From an uncultured Dysosmobacter sp. (GTDB lineage Bacteria; Bacillota; Clostridia; Oscillospirales; Oscillospiraceae), in assembly GCA_934565855.1 (NCBI GenBank), contig CAKTIO010000007.1, forward strand, positions 1-64,000: a DNA stretch of 64,000 nucleotides, given 5' to 3'. Below, piece by piece: positions 8,715 to 17,334 of the stretch. Within the stretch, counting starts at the first letter, position 1. Every line of letters starts with the position of its first letter. A program made the position numbers and the translations under genes. The notes beneath the pieces are model-generated. The model was not told where the DNA came from and did no database searches. It saw nothing but the letters and a program-made list of their open reading frames with translations.

Positions 8715-10133
8715 ATGGATAACAAGCAGAAGAGCATGGAAAAAATCGTGGCTCTGTGCAAAAACCGCGGTTTCATCTTCCCTGGTAGCGAGATCTACGG
8801 CGGTCTTGCCAACAGCTGGGACTACGGTCCTCTGGGCGTGGAGATGAAGAACAACGTCAAGCGCGCCTGGTGGAAAAAGTTCGTACAGGAGAACCCCTAT
8901 AACGTGGGTCTGGACGCCGCCATCCTGATGAACCCCGAGGTGTGGGTGGCATCCGGTCACGTCGCCACCTTCAACGATCCCCTTATCGACTGCAAGGCGT
9001 GCAAGATGCGCCACCGCGCCGACAAGCTGGTGGAGGCATACAATCAAGAAAACAACATCACCGACGTCAACGTGGAAGCCATGACCGGCGAGGAGCTGGT
9101 GGCTTACATCCGGGACAAGCAGGTCCCCTGCCCCGGCTGCGGCAAGTCTGACTTCACCGATATCCGGAAGTTCAACCTGATGTTCAAAACCCATCAGGGC
9201 GTGACGGAGGATTCCTCCACCGAGGTATACCTGCGTCCCGAGACGGCACAGGGCATTTTCGTCAACTTCCCCGCTATTCAGCGCACCACCCGCCGCAAGC
9301 TGCCCTTCGGCGTGTGCCAGGTGGGCAAGTCCTTCCGCAATGAGATCACCCCGGGCAACTTCATCTTCCGCATCCGGGAATTTGAGCAGATGGAGCTGGA
9401 GTTCTTCTGCAAGCCCGGCACGGATCTGGAGTGGTTCCAGTATTGGCGCACCTACTGCCATGACTGGCTGAAGGGTCTGAACGTCCGGGACGAGAACCTG
9501 CGTCTGCGGGACCACGAGAAGGAAGAGCTGGCGTTCTACTCCAAGGCAACCACCGACTTCGAGTACCTGTTCCCCTTCGGTTGGGGCGAGCTGTGGGGCG
9601 TGGCGGACCGCACCGACTACGACCTGACCCAGCATCAGGAACACTCCGGTCAGGATCTGACCTACTTCGACCAGGAAAAGAACGAACACTATATCCCCTA
9701 TGTCATTGAGCCTTCTCTGGGCGCGGACCGCATGGCGCTGGCACTTCTGGTGGAGGCATATGACGAGGAAGTGGTGGACGCAGAGAAGAACGACACCCGC
9801 GTGGTCATGCGGTTCCATCCTGCCATCGCTCCCTTCAAGGCGGCTGTGCTGCCCCTGAGCAAGAAGCTGGGCGACAAAGCACGGGAGATCCAGCAGGAGC
9901 TGTCCAAGGACTGGATGGTGGACTACGACGACTCCGGCTCCATTGGCAAGCGCTACCGCCGGGAGGACGAGATCGGTACACCCTACTGCATCACCGTGGA
10001 CTTTGAGACCGTGGGCGACGACAAGACCCCTGCCGACAACTGCGTCACTGTCCGTGACCGCGACACGATGGAGCAGGTCCGCATTCCCATCAGCCAGCTG
10101 AAGGCATACCTGACAGAGAAGCTGGCATACTAA
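8715..10133 (+). CDS. glyS: Glycyl-tRNA synthetase, single-chain (alpha2) type
   Basis: Class II synthetase charging tRNA-Gly; 472 residues, the eukaryote-like homodimeric type rather than the two-subunit GlyQ/GlyS form. The N-terminus [20 protein letters not shown] is diagnostic, [10 protein letters not shown] forms motif 2, and the C-terminal domain binds the anticodon. A Cys pair (CPGCGKSDF) in the insertion could bind zinc. AAAGGAG precedes ATG 8715. Expression is controlled by the T-box leader immediately upstream. It converges on khpB with repeats and a terminator between them. Confidence 0.97.
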   Translation: MDNKQKSMEKIVALCKNRGFIFPGSEIYGGLANSWDYGPLGVEMKNNVKRAWWKKFVQENPYNVGLDAAILMNPEVWVASGHVATFNDPLIDCKACKMRHRADKLVEAYNQENNITDVNVEAMTGEELVAYIRDKQVPCPGCGKSDFTDIRKFNLMFKTHQGVTEDSSTEVYLRPETAQGIFVNFPAIQRTTRRKLPFGVCQVGKSFRNEITPGNFIFRIREFEQMELEFFCKPGTDLEWFQYWRTYCHDWLKGLNVRDENLRLRDHEKEELAFYSKATTDFEYLFPFGWGELWGVADRTDYDLTQHQEHSGQDLTYFDQEKNEHYIPYVIEPSLGADRMALALLVEAYDEEVVDAEKNDTRVVMRFHPAIAPFKAAVLPLSKKLGDKAREIQQELSKDWMVDYDDSGSIGKRYRREDEIGTPYCITVDFETVGDDKTPADNCVTVRDRDTMEQVRIPISQLKAYLTEKLAY

Positions 10134-10143
10134 AAATCGTCGG

Positions 10144-10522
10144 GATGGACTACGCTTGCGTTAGAACCCCCTGTGTCAGGTGGGTGTTCCAACCGCCGCT
10201 TCGTCATCCCTCCTCCTTCACCCCGCACCCGCTTCGCTGGGCTGCGGGGTGATTTCTTAGACGGGAGTACGCGATGGACTACGCTTGCGTTAGAACCCCC
10301 TGTGTCAGGTAGGTGTTCCAACCGCCGCTCCGTCATCCCTCCTCCTTCACCCCGCACCCGCTTCGCTGGGCTGCGGGGTGATTTCTTAGACGGGAGTACG
10401 CGATGGACTACGCTTGCGTTAGAACCCCCTGTGTCAGGTGGGTGTTCCAACCGCCGCTCCGTCATCCCTCTTCCTTCACCCCGCACCCGCTTTGCTGGGC
10501 TGCGGGGTGATTCTTTAGACGG
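10144..10522. repeat. Three tandem 129-bp repeats
   Basis: Copies begin at 10144, 10273 and 10402, each opening with GATGGACTACGC. Copies 1 and 2 differ at two bases; copy 3 has a few more changes and degenerates after about 10520. Each unit contains a GC-rich hairpin (CACCCCGCA ... TGCGGGGTG) followed by a T-rich stretch. Because 129 is a multiple of three, long spurious reading frames cross the array on both strands. It lies between convergent genes. The unit may be a dispersed intergenic repeat amplified here, which only a genome search could show. Confidence 0.93.
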
Positions 10523-10562
10523 AATGCGGTCCTATACAAACCATTTACACAAAAGGCACATA

Positions 10563-10620
10563 AAAAAGCACCGCGCCGGGTTGGGAGAATTGCTTCTCCC
10601 AACCCGGCGCGGTGCTTTTT
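10563..10620. terminator. Very long bidirectional terminator between glyS and khpB
   Basis: Perfect 27-bp arms (10563-10589 and 10594-10620) with loop TTGC and A/T ends on both sides, placed to stop both converging transcripts. Confidence 0.92.
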
Positions 10621-10639
10621 ATTTCAGATTCTTCCCGGT

Positions 10640-11491
10640 TCAGCGCTTGTCCCGCTCGTAGGACACCACAACCCGGCGGTTGGGCTCCATACCAGTGGAA
10701 GCGGTGCTGACGTTGGGGACATTTTGCAGTGCCGTATGGATAACATGGCGCTCATAGGCGTTCATGGGCTCCAGCGTAACGCTGCGGCGGTACTTGACCA
10801 CCTTTCCGGCAACCTTTTCCGCCAGGTGAGCCAGGCTCTGCTCCCGGCGCTCCCGGTAGTTCTCCGCATCCAGCTGGATGCGGACCCGTCCGCCGGTGCG
10901 GTTGACGGAGTAGCTGGTCAGCTGCTGGATGGCATCCAGGGTCTCGCCCCGGCGTCCAATCAGCGCGCCCAGGTTCTTACCCTCCAACAGGACCTTATAG
11001 CGTCCCTTTTCAGGCTGATAGACCTTCACCTCAGCGGGGACCTCCAGCTGGGTCAGCAGACCGGACAAAAATGCCCTGATCGCCTGTGCCTTCTCGTCAT
11101 CCACCTCGTCGCCCAGGGGCTCCGCAGGGATGGCAGCCGCCTTTACCGCCGGAGCAGCGCTCTGCTGGACCGGCTCCGTCCGCTTGGGAGCGGGCTTAGC
11201 CGCTTCCCGGGCGGGACGCCGCTCTGCGGCGGGCTTTCTCTCCGGCGCGGGGTGCTCTGCCCGGACAGACCTTACAGGCTCGGGCTTCTTCTCCGGGGCG
11301 GAGACCGCCGGCTGCTCCTCCTCGCCGTAGGTGACGCGCACCTTCGCCGGGGCGCTGCCAAAGCCCAGGAAACCGGACTTTGCGCGCTCCAATACCTCTA
11401 CGGAGACGTCGTCCCGGTCCATGCCCAGCTGGCACAGGGCGTTCTGGATGGCCTCTTCCTCGGTCTTGCCCGTTACATCAATATAACTCAT
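10640..11491 (-). CDS. khpB: RNA-binding protein KhpB (Jag)
   Basis: 283 residues in the classic Jag order: an N-terminal Jag-N domain (about 1-52, IDVTGKTEEEAIQNAL), a long low-complexity Pro/Ala/Glu/Lys linker (about 60-130), a KH domain with the GRRG-type loop (LGALIGRRGETLDAIQ) and a C-terminal R3H domain (about 220-283, YERHVIHTALQNV). With KhpA it binds RNA and influences cell division and elongation in other Firmicutes. It is the last gene of the rpmH-rnpA-yidD-yidC-khpB run, 18 bp after yidC. The linker is longer and more charged than in Bacillus. Confidence 0.93.
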   Translation of the reverse strand: MSYIDVTGKTEEEAIQNALCQLGMDRDDVSVEVLERAKSGFLGFGSAPAKVRVTYGEEEQPAVSAPEKKPEPVRSVRAEHPAPERKPAAERRPAREAAKPAPKRTEPVQQSAAPAVKAAAIPAEPLGDEVDDEKAQAIRAFLSGLLTQLEVPAEVKVYQPEKGRYKVLLEGKNLGALIGRRGETLDAIQQLTSYSVNRTGGRVRIQLDAENYRERREQSLAHLAEKVAGKVVKYRRSVTLEPMNAYERHVIHTALQNVPNVSTASTGMEPNRRVVVSYERDKR

Positions 11492-11509
11492 TTTGCAACA
11501 AGCTCCTTA

Positions 11510-12658
11510 TTATTTGTCAGTATCATAGCGGTCTTCCCGGTAGGACCTGCCCCGGGCATAGGGACGGTCGCCCACCCGACCCGCTTCTGTGGTGCTGGCT
11601 TTTTTGGGCTTCTGCTTTGCCTCCTGTGCCAGCCGCTTCTTTTCCTTCAGACTCAGCTTGACCTCCGGCTGCTGCTTGCGCTCCTGCTGAAGGCGCTTTG
11701 CCTCCTCCTGGCGCTTACGGCGGTTCTCCTCGATCTGCTGCTGGCGGAGATTTTCCTCCTCCTCCAGCTTACCGGTGTAGAACTTGCCGAGAACTGCCTC
11801 CTGCACGGCGGAGAATGCGCTCTGGGCAATCCAGTACACGCACAGGGCGGAGGGCAGGGAGAAGCCGATCCACAGCGTCATCAGAGGCATCATGTAGATC
11901 ATCATTTTGTTGCTGGCGGCGGCAGCACCCTCGCTGGGGGTGCCCTTCATCATGAACTTGCTCATGAGGAACTGGACGCCGGCTGCGATGAAGGGCATCA
12001 GAATCAGCCCGATGGCAGCCATCGAAAAGCCGCTTTTCAGCATCTGGAAGGCAGCGGTGGGATTGCTGGTCAGGTCCATGCCCAGGAACTTGTAGTTCAC
12101 ATTGATCCAGCCGTCAATATTATTGGCGGAGGCGAAGTCCGGCACCAGCGTATTGATCTGGTTTACCAGAGATATCTCGCCGTAGGCATTCAGACCCGTA
12201 TAGGAGAGGATCGCCTCTCCGGCGTTGTTCAGGATGGGCTGACCCATAGAGGACAGCACCTCCAGCGCCTTGTCCACCACATCGGTAGAGAGCATCATGA
12301 AGTAAGTGATGGGCTTACGGATGATGGCGTACAGTGCGATCAGGATGGGCATGGGGATGAAGCTCCACAGGCAGCCGCTCATGGGGTTCACACCCTGCTC
12401 GGCATAGAGCTTCTGGATCTCCTCCTGCATCTTGATCTGGTTGTTGGCGTACTTTTTCTGGATCTCCTGCATCTTGCTGGACATCCGGTTCATGCGGATC
12501 ATGCTCTTCTTGGACTTCATCTGAAAGGGCAGCATGATGAGCTTCAGCACCAGGGTAAACAGGATCAGTGCCACGCCGTAAGAGCCTGTCAGGTTATAGA
12601 ACAGGCGCAGCAGAGCGGCAAAGGGGATACAAATCCAGTATCCGATTGTTGAAAACAT
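11510..12658 (-). CDS. yidC: Membrane protein insertase YidC
   Basis: 382-residue Oxa1/YidC-family insertase that places proteins in the cytoplasmic membrane together with or without Sec. The N-terminal hydrophobic region is followed by a cytoplasmic charged loop (KSKKSMIRMNRMSSKMQEIQKK, read in two parts as KSKKSMIRM and NRMSSKMQE), further membrane segments around residues 90-110 and 180-270, and a very basic cytoplasmic tail of about 80 residues rich in Arg, Lys and Gln that could contact ribosomes. No lipobox Cys was seen, unlike Bacillus SpoIIIJ. It lies between yidD and khpB as in other Firmicutes. Confidence 0.95.
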   Translation of the reverse strand: MFSTIGYWICIPFAALLRLFYNLTGSYGVALILFTLVLKLIMLPFQMKSKKSMIRMNRMSSKMQEIQKKYANNQIKMQEEIQKLYAEQGVNPMSGCLWSFIPMPILIALYAIIRKPITYFMMLSTDVVDKALEVLSSMGQPILNNAGEAILSYTGLNAYGEISLVNQINTLVPDFASANNIDGWINVNYKFLGMDLTSNPTAAFQMLKSGFSMAAIGLILMPFIAAGVQFLMSKFMMKGTPSEGAAAASNKMMIYMMPLMTLWIGFSLPSALCVYWIAQSAFSAVQEAVLGKFYTGKLEEEENLRQQQIEENRRKRQEEAKRLQQERKQQPEVKLSLKEKKRLAQEAKQKPKKASTTEAGRVGDRPYARGRSYREDRYDTDK

Positions 12659-12730
12659 CTGTTTTTCCTCCGAATCTCCATTCTTGTCTTGGAGTCTTTT
12701 TCTCTGGGCGGGAACACCGCCGGAGACCTG

Positions 12731-12940
12731 TCAGGGAACGGGGTCGTAGCCCCCCTTGTGAAAGGGGTTGCAGCGCAGGATGCGCCGGAGCGTCAGCCAG
12801 CCGCCCTTCAGCGCGCCGTATTTTTCCAGTGCCTCCAGCGCATACTGGGAGCAGGTGGGCACAAAGCGGCAGCAGGGGCGTCGGTATGGGGAGATGGCGG
12901 CACGGTAAAACCGCACCAGGGCAATGAGGAGCTGCTTCAT
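12731..12940 (-). CDS. yidD: Membrane insertion efficiency factor YidD
   Basis: 69-residue small protein of the YidD family, thought to help YidC-dependent insertion at the inner face of the membrane. Family hallmarks are visible: an amphipathic N-terminus, then [15 protein letters not shown] and HKGGYDPVP. It ends 72 bp before yidC and starts 13 bp after the rnpA stop, so these genes are surely co-transcribed. Confidence 0.93.
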   Translation of the reverse strand: MKQLLIALVRFYRAAISPYRRPCCRFVPTCSQYALEALEKYGALKGGWLTLRRILRCNPFHKGGYDPVP

Positions 12941-12953
12941 GGCTGCACCGCCC

Positions 12954-13289
12954 TTACTTTAAAAGGTGGAGCTTGCCCGCCAGACGCAGATACGCCGCGT
13001 TCAGCTCCGGAAAAGACGCTGTCAGCGTTCTCGCCCGCGCCACCACAATGATGTCATAGCCCGCGGCAAGGCGGGGCGCGTTCAGGCGCGTCACCTCCCG
13101 CAGCCGGCGGCGGGCGCGGTTGCGCACCACGGCATGTCCCAGCTTAACGGACACGGTGTAACCAAAGCGGTTTCGCCCCAGCTTGTTTTTCCTGCAATAG
13201 ACCACCATACAGCGGTCCACCGCAGAGGCGCCCTTGGCATACAGGCGGCGGAACTCATAATTTTCCTTCAGAGTGACCGCTGGATCCAT
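12954..13289 (-). CDS. rnpA: Ribonuclease P protein component
   Basis: 111-residue protein subunit of RNase P, which binds the catalytic RNA and the 5' leader of pre-tRNA. The signature [11 protein letters not shown] (the RNR motif) is present after the conserved N-terminal [13 protein letters not shown]. Size and position after rpmH are standard. A 159-bp spacer separates it from rpmH. No rnpB RNA gene is in the window. Confidence 0.96.
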   Translation of the reverse strand: MDPAVTLKENYEFRRLYAKGASAVDRCMVVYCRKNKLGRNRFGYTVSVKLGHAVVRNRARRRLREVTRLNAPRLAAGYDIIVVARARTLTASFPELNAAYLRLAGKLHLLK

Positions 13290-13448
13290 CAGCGCACTTC
13301 CTTCCCTTGTTCCCTGCGCCCCAGCAGTGCCGGGACCGGTTTTTGACAGACCACTGGCAGAACCTCTTTTAGGGACGGAGGAATCCTTTCAAATTCCCGC
13401 CGTCCCTGACAGAACTGTTCCAGTGTTTCCCGCGTGCGCGCGTTTTCC

Positions 13449-13589
13449 TTAGTAGGACAGAACAGCGCGGCCCTTGGCACGGCGGCGGGCCAGGACCTTA
13501 CGGCCGTTGGCGGTAGCCATTCTCTTGCGGAAGCCGTGGACCTTCTGTGCGTGCAGCTTCTTGGGCTGATAGGTACGTTTGGTTGCCAT
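13449..13589 (-). CDS. rpmH: Ribosomal protein L34
   Basis: 46-residue very basic protein of the large ribosomal subunit. The minus-strand reading from ATG 13589 to TAA 13449 gives [15 protein letters not shown], then [17 protein letters not shown] and [12 protein letters not shown], an unmistakable L34. It is slightly longer than the usual 44 residues because of the N-terminal MAT. GGAGGT stands just upstream. It is divergent from dnaA, as in almost all Firmicutes. Confidence 0.97.
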   Translation of the reverse strand: MATKRTYQPKKLHAQKVHGFRKRMATANGRKVLARRRAKGRAVLSY

Positions 13590-13988
13590 GTTGGAAACAC
13601 CTCCTGTAAAAAATCGGCTGCCGGAATGCGGCAGCTCTGCCCGACGGGGATGCTCCCCGCGGCAAACTAAAATCAGGCGTCATGATGACGCACGGTATAG
13701 TATACATACAATTTAAAAATGTGTCAATAAAAACTTTAAAAAAACCTTTTCCGGGAAAAAATTCCCCATATTTTGCCCGATTTCCCCAGTTTCACAAAAT
13801 CTGGACCAGTAGATGGAAGACCGGCACAACATCCAGTGGAATGTGCGGAAAACCTGTGGAAAAAACAGCGCTTATTTTATTAGTATCAGTATGTTTCTAT
13901 TGTTTTTTTCCACACTTCCTGTTATAATTTACGCGTATTGTTATGCGCACCCGGCGCATTTTCCTGAAAAAGAGAGAGGTGGATCCGT
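13590..13988 (+). promoter_or_regulatory. rpmH-dnaA intergenic region with dnaA promoter and DnaA-box-like sites
   Basis: 399 bp without a gene. A dnaA promoter is proposed with a perfect -10 TATAAT at 13923-13928 and TTGTTT at 13900-13905 (17-bp spacer). The spacer holds TTTTCCACA (13906-13914), one base off the DnaA-box consensus TTATCCACA, and a second such site in reverse orientation is at 13855-13863. This would fit autorepression by DnaA. The stretch 13720-13800 is A/T-rich. Together with the dnaA-dnaN spacer it may form a bipartite origin. Confidence 0.65.
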
Positions 13989-15311
13989 TTGAACTCTGTT
14001 GCAGACATCTGGAATAACGTTCTGCAGCAGCTACGGGAGGAACTGTCCGAAATCACCATCAACACCTGGTTCGACGAACTGGAGGTCGTGGATCTGAAGG
14101 GCAACACCCTGTATCTGCACTGTTCTAATGACTTTAAAATCGGCTATATCAAGGACCTGTTCCTGAAGAATATTCAGACCGCCCTGCACAACCTGTTTTC
14201 CAAGGATTTTGACGTGGTGATCCTGGACGATCCCTCGTACGAGTCCTTCGTGGGCGGAAAGACCGCCAAGCAGGACGCCTATGATCCCAAGGACGAGCTG
14301 ACCTTTGACACCTTCGTGGTAGGTCCGTCCAACAAAATGGCATACGCCGCCTCCGTCTCCGTGGCGGAGCATCCCGCCCAGCACTACAACCCCCTGTTTA
14401 TTTACGGAGACTCCGGTCTGGGCAAGACCCATCTGCTGTACGCCATCGCCCATGTCATCCGCAAGCGGGACCGGGGCGCCAAGATCGCCTACGTCAAGGG
14501 CGACGACCTGACCAACGAGCTGGTGGCAGCCATTCAGGCAGGTCCCTCCAAAACGGCGGAAATGCGGGAGAAGTACCGTCAGGCAAACCTGCTGCTGGTG
14601 GACGACGTGCAGTTCATCGCCGGCAAAAAGCAGACCCAGGAGGAATTCTTCCACACCTTTAATACCCTGTATGAATCCGGGCGGCAGATCGTGCTGACAT
14701 CGGACCGTCCCCCTTCCGAAATGACCCAGCTGGAGGACCGCCTGCGCACCCGGTTTGAATGGGGTCTGCTGGTGGACGTGGAGCCTCCCGATCTGGAGAC
14801 CCGCATGGCGATCGTAAAGAGCAAGTCCGCCATGATGGGGCTGGAGCTTTCCGACCGGATCATCTCCTTCATCGCGGAGAACGTCACCGCCAACGTGCGG
14901 CAGCTGGAGGGCACCATCAACAAAATCAAGGCATATAAGGAGCTGTTGGGCTCCAGCGCCGACGAGGAAACCGTCACCCGTGCCATTCAGGACATGCTCA
15001 AGCGCAGCAACGAGTACATCCCCTCCCCCGGCGTCATTATCGACTACATCTGCAAGTATTACGACCAGGATGAGTCCATCGTACGCGGACAGCAGCGGGT
15101 GCGGGAAGCGGTGCAGGCACGGCAGATCGCCATGTATCTAATCCGCTCCATGACCAACCTGTCCCTGGACGACATCGGCAAGGAGTTCGACAACCGGGAC
15201 CACACCACCGTTCTGTACTCCATTGACAGAGTGGAAAAGCAAATGAAAAAGGACTCCGCCTTTGCGGAAACCGTGAAGGAAATCAAGACCAATATCAACT
15301 CCAAGCGCTGA
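13989..15311 (+). CDS. dnaA: Chromosomal replication initiator DnaA
   Basis: 440-residue AAA+ initiator. Domain I (about 1-80, interaction with helicase loading) is followed by a short linker, then the ATPase domain with Walker A GDSGLGKTH (140-148) and Walker B LLLVDD (201-206), and a C-terminal helix-turn-helix that contains the signature DHTTVLYSIDRVEK. The start is TTG at 13989, preceded by a GAGAGAGGTGG ribosome site; no ATG is better placed. Domain II is very short. The 17-bp-spaced promoter and DnaA-box-like sites upstream suggest autoregulation. Confidence 0.97.
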   Translation: MNSVADIWNNVLQQLREELSEITINTWFDELEVVDLKGNTLYLHCSNDFKIGYIKDLFLKNIQTALHNLFSKDFDVVILDDPSYESFVGGKTAKQDAYDPKDELTFDTFVVGPSNKMAYAASVSVAEHPAQHYNPLFIYGDSGLGKTHLLYAIAHVIRKRDRGAKIAYVKGDDLTNELVAAIQAGPSKTAEMREKYRQANLLLVDDVQFIAGKKQTQEEFFHTFNTLYESGRQIVLTSDRPPSEMTQLEDRLRTRFEWGLLVDVEPPDLETRMAIVKSKSAMMGLELSDRIISFIAENVTANVRQLEGTINKIKAYKELLGSSADEETVTRAIQDMLKRSNEYIPSPGVIIDYICKYYDQDESIVRGQQRVREAVQARQIAMYLIRSMTNLSLDDIGKEFDNRDHTTVLYSIDRVEKQMKKDSAFAETVKEIKTNINSKR

Positions 15312-15587
15312 TTTTCAGGCGTTTCTTTTTTCCACTTCTTCTGTGGAGAAAGAAAAACTTCCCTGTGGAAAAACTTTTCAACAAAATGCCCGTGGAAAAC
15401 CCATCTGATTTATCCACAGTGGGTGTGGAAGAGCAAATCCTTTTCGTTTCAACGCTTTCCACGGTCTTTCCACATCCGTTTTCCCTAATGCTCCTTTTTC
15501 TAAACTTATGCTTTTCTTTTCTCTTTTATTCCTTCGATTTTTGTCAAACCAACCTTCATCATCGAACCAGAGAGGATGACCGAACCC
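15312..15587. other. Probable oriC core (dnaA-dnaN spacer)
   Basis: The spacer contains one perfect DnaA box TTATCCACA (15410-15418) surrounded by near matches: reverse-strand boxes at 15342-15350 (TTCTCCACA) and 15364-15372 (TTTTCCACA), and weaker ones at 15391-15399, 15424-15432 and 15466-15474. A strongly A/T-rich pyrimidine tract follows (about 15480-15550), a good candidate for the unwinding element. This matches the Bacillus-type arrangement in which the downstream cluster and the unwinding site lie between dnaA and dnaN. Origin function is inferred from context. Confidence 0.75.
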
Positions 15588-16703
15588 ATGATGAAATTTT
15601 CCTGTGAAAAGACCCTTTTGCAAGCGGCCATCAATGTTGCCTCCCGCACAGTCTCTCCTAAAAGCTCCATTCCGGCGCTGGAGGGTCTGCTGCTTCAGGC
15701 AAAGGACGACCTTTTCATTTCCGGCTACAATTTACAGACTGGCATCCGGACCAGAGTGTCCGCCGATGTAACTGAGCAGGGCGAAATGGTGCTGAACTGC
15801 CGCCTTTTTGGCGATATTATCCGAAAATTACCCGATGATATCGTCACCTTTTCCGCAGATGATAAGCTGCTGGTGCATCTGCACTGTGGAGACGCCGACT
15901 TTGAGATCTTAGGTCTCAGTGCCGCCGACTATCCGGAGCTGCCGGAGGTGGAGGACGATTACTGTCTTTCCATTGAGCAGCAGCACCTGCGGGACCTCAT
16001 CGACCAGACCGTCTTTGCCGTTTCCACCAACGAAAGCCGCCCGGTCCATACTGGTGCGTTGTTTGAATTGGGTGGCGGCAAGCTCACCGTCGTCGCGGTG
16101 GACGGCTTCCGTTTGGCAGTCCGGAAGGAACCGACCCTGAAGGTCGAGGGCGGACTGTTCTCCTTCGTGGTTCCCGGCGCGGCACTGAACGAGGTGGAAA
16201 AAATCTGCGGAGAAACTGAAGATCCTGCCACCATTAACCTGGGAAAACGGCACATTTTGTTTGAAATTGGTGACACAGAGCTGATCTGCCGTCGGCTGGA
16301 AGGCGAATTTTTGGACTACAAAAACGCTATCCCCCGGAAAAATCCCATCACCGTGATCGCTGACACAAAGGCATTGATCCACAGCATTGACCGGGTATCC
16401 GTGGTGATTTCGGAAAAATTGAAAAGCCCCGTCCACTGTATCTTTGAAAAGGACCGGGTTTTGCTGTCTGCCAAGACCGGAAATGGCGAGGCGAAGGACA
16501 TTTGTCGTCTGGATGGAGACGGTCAGGAGCTGGAGATCGGCTTTAACAACCGCTATCTCATGGACGCACTGCGCCATGCCCCGGCTGATACGGTAAAGAT
16601 CGAGCTGAACACCGGCGTCTCCCCTGCCATCATCGTTCCCGTAGAGGGCGAGGAGGATTTCCTGTATATGGTGCTGCCGGTGCGGCTGAAGTCCACGGAC
16701 TAA
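15588..16703 (+). CDS. dnaN: DNA polymerase III beta sliding clamp
   Basis: 371 residues from ATG 15588. The clamp encircles DNA and tethers polymerase and repair proteins. The N-terminus KFSCEKTLLQAAINVASRT and the three repeated clamp domains of about 120 residues each are typical, ending with the conserved VLPVRL. ATG 15576 directly abuts AGAGAGG and is too close to use it; ATG 15588 is 12 bases away and 15591 a further codon, so the exact start is uncertain by a few residues. It follows the origin spacer and starts the dnaN-to-rnhA run. Confidence 0.96.
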   Translation: MMKFSCEKTLLQAAINVASRTVSPKSSIPALEGLLLQAKDDLFISGYNLQTGIRTRVSADVTEQGEMVLNCRLFGDIIRKLPDDIVTFSADDKLLVHLHCGDADFEILGLSAADYPELPEVEDDYCLSIEQQHLRDLIDQTVFAVSTNESRPVHTGALFELGGGKLTVVAVDGFRLAVRKEPTLKVEGGLFSFVVPGAALNEVEKICGETEDPATINLGKRHILFEIGDTELICRRLEGEFLDYKNAIPRKNPITVIADTKALIHSIDRVSVVISEKLKSPVHCIFEKDRVLLSAKTGNGEAKDICRLDGDGQELEIGFNNRYLMDALRHAPADTVKIELNTGVSPAIIVPVEGEEDFLYMVLPVRLKSTD

Positions 16704-17115
16704 ATCGCTTCGGCGTTTTGACGAAGCTCCGGGCAAATGGAAAAAGAGTATGACAGTATGCCCACGAGTGCATAAATATCCGCGGTATGCAGGAATGCTG
16801 CCTTAATTTCCAGAAATGGGACCAGACGCGGAGCCTACACGGGGTGTCGCCTTGTGGTGGACAATACAAAGACGTGAAGCTTCATTTCACAGCCTGTTCT
16901 CCACTTGCGGACAGGAGTGAAAATGACAGAATACTGTGCAGGAGAACGGCGGATGGGCTGCAAAATGCGGCGCCGCGCCGGAGCAGGGTCCGACATGGTT
17001 CCGTGCATTCCGACCCGAAGCCGTGCAGCTCCGGCTTTTCCGGACCGCCATGATATCACTGAAAGAGCCATTCCCGGCAGGAGTGCATTTCCTCCGGCGG
17101 ATGGAAGGAGAGCCT
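16704..17115. other. 412-bp gap between dnaN and yaaA without a convincing gene
   Basis: Several overlapping open frames exist but none has a ribosome site plus a recognisable product. One large imperfect hairpin is visible: TCATTTCAC (from about 16882) pairs with GTGAAAATGA (to about 16925), with CCTGT/ACAGG inside. There is no T-run behind it. In most Firmicutes dnaN and yaaA are much closer together, so the extra DNA is notable; it may be a decayed repeat or carry an RNA element. Confidence 0.5.
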
Positions 17116-17334
17116 ATGAAAACCATTACCATCACAACGGAATACATCAAGCTGCAGGACCTTTTGAAGCTTGCCAACGCCGTGGAGAGCGGCGGCGAGG
17201 CAAAGGAGCGCATCCAGGGCGGCGAGGTTACCATCAACGGCGAGACCTGCACCATGCGGGGCAAAAAGCTGCGCCCCGGAGACGTGGCGGGCATCGACGG
17301 GACGGAGTACGGCGTAAAGTATGCAGATCAATGA
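17116..17334 (+). CDS. yaaA: S4-domain RNA-binding protein YaaA (RlbA)
   Basis: 72-residue small S4-like protein found between dnaN and recF in Firmicutes, associated with ribosome assembly in Bacillus. The S4 fold is seen in [20 protein letters not shown] followed by GGEVTINGE and LRPGD. ATG 17116 is preceded by GGAAGGAGAG; longer readings have no ribosome site. Its last 14 bases overlap the start of recF, indicating translational coupling. Confidence 0.92.
   Translation: MKTITITTEYIKLQDLLKLANAVESGGEAKERIQGGEVTINGETCTMRGKKLRPGDVAGIDGTEYGVKYADQ

Noticed and set aside
10144..10522. CRISPR-like array
   Set aside because: Units are contiguous 129-bp tandem copies without unique spacers, and no cas genes are present.
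10130..10661. Two overlapping proteins encoded across the 129-bp repeats
   Set aside because: The repeat length is a multiple of three, so any open frame in one unit stays open in all; no ribosome site or family match.
16882..16925. Terminator after dnaN
   Set aside because: The hairpin is imperfect and not followed by a T-run.
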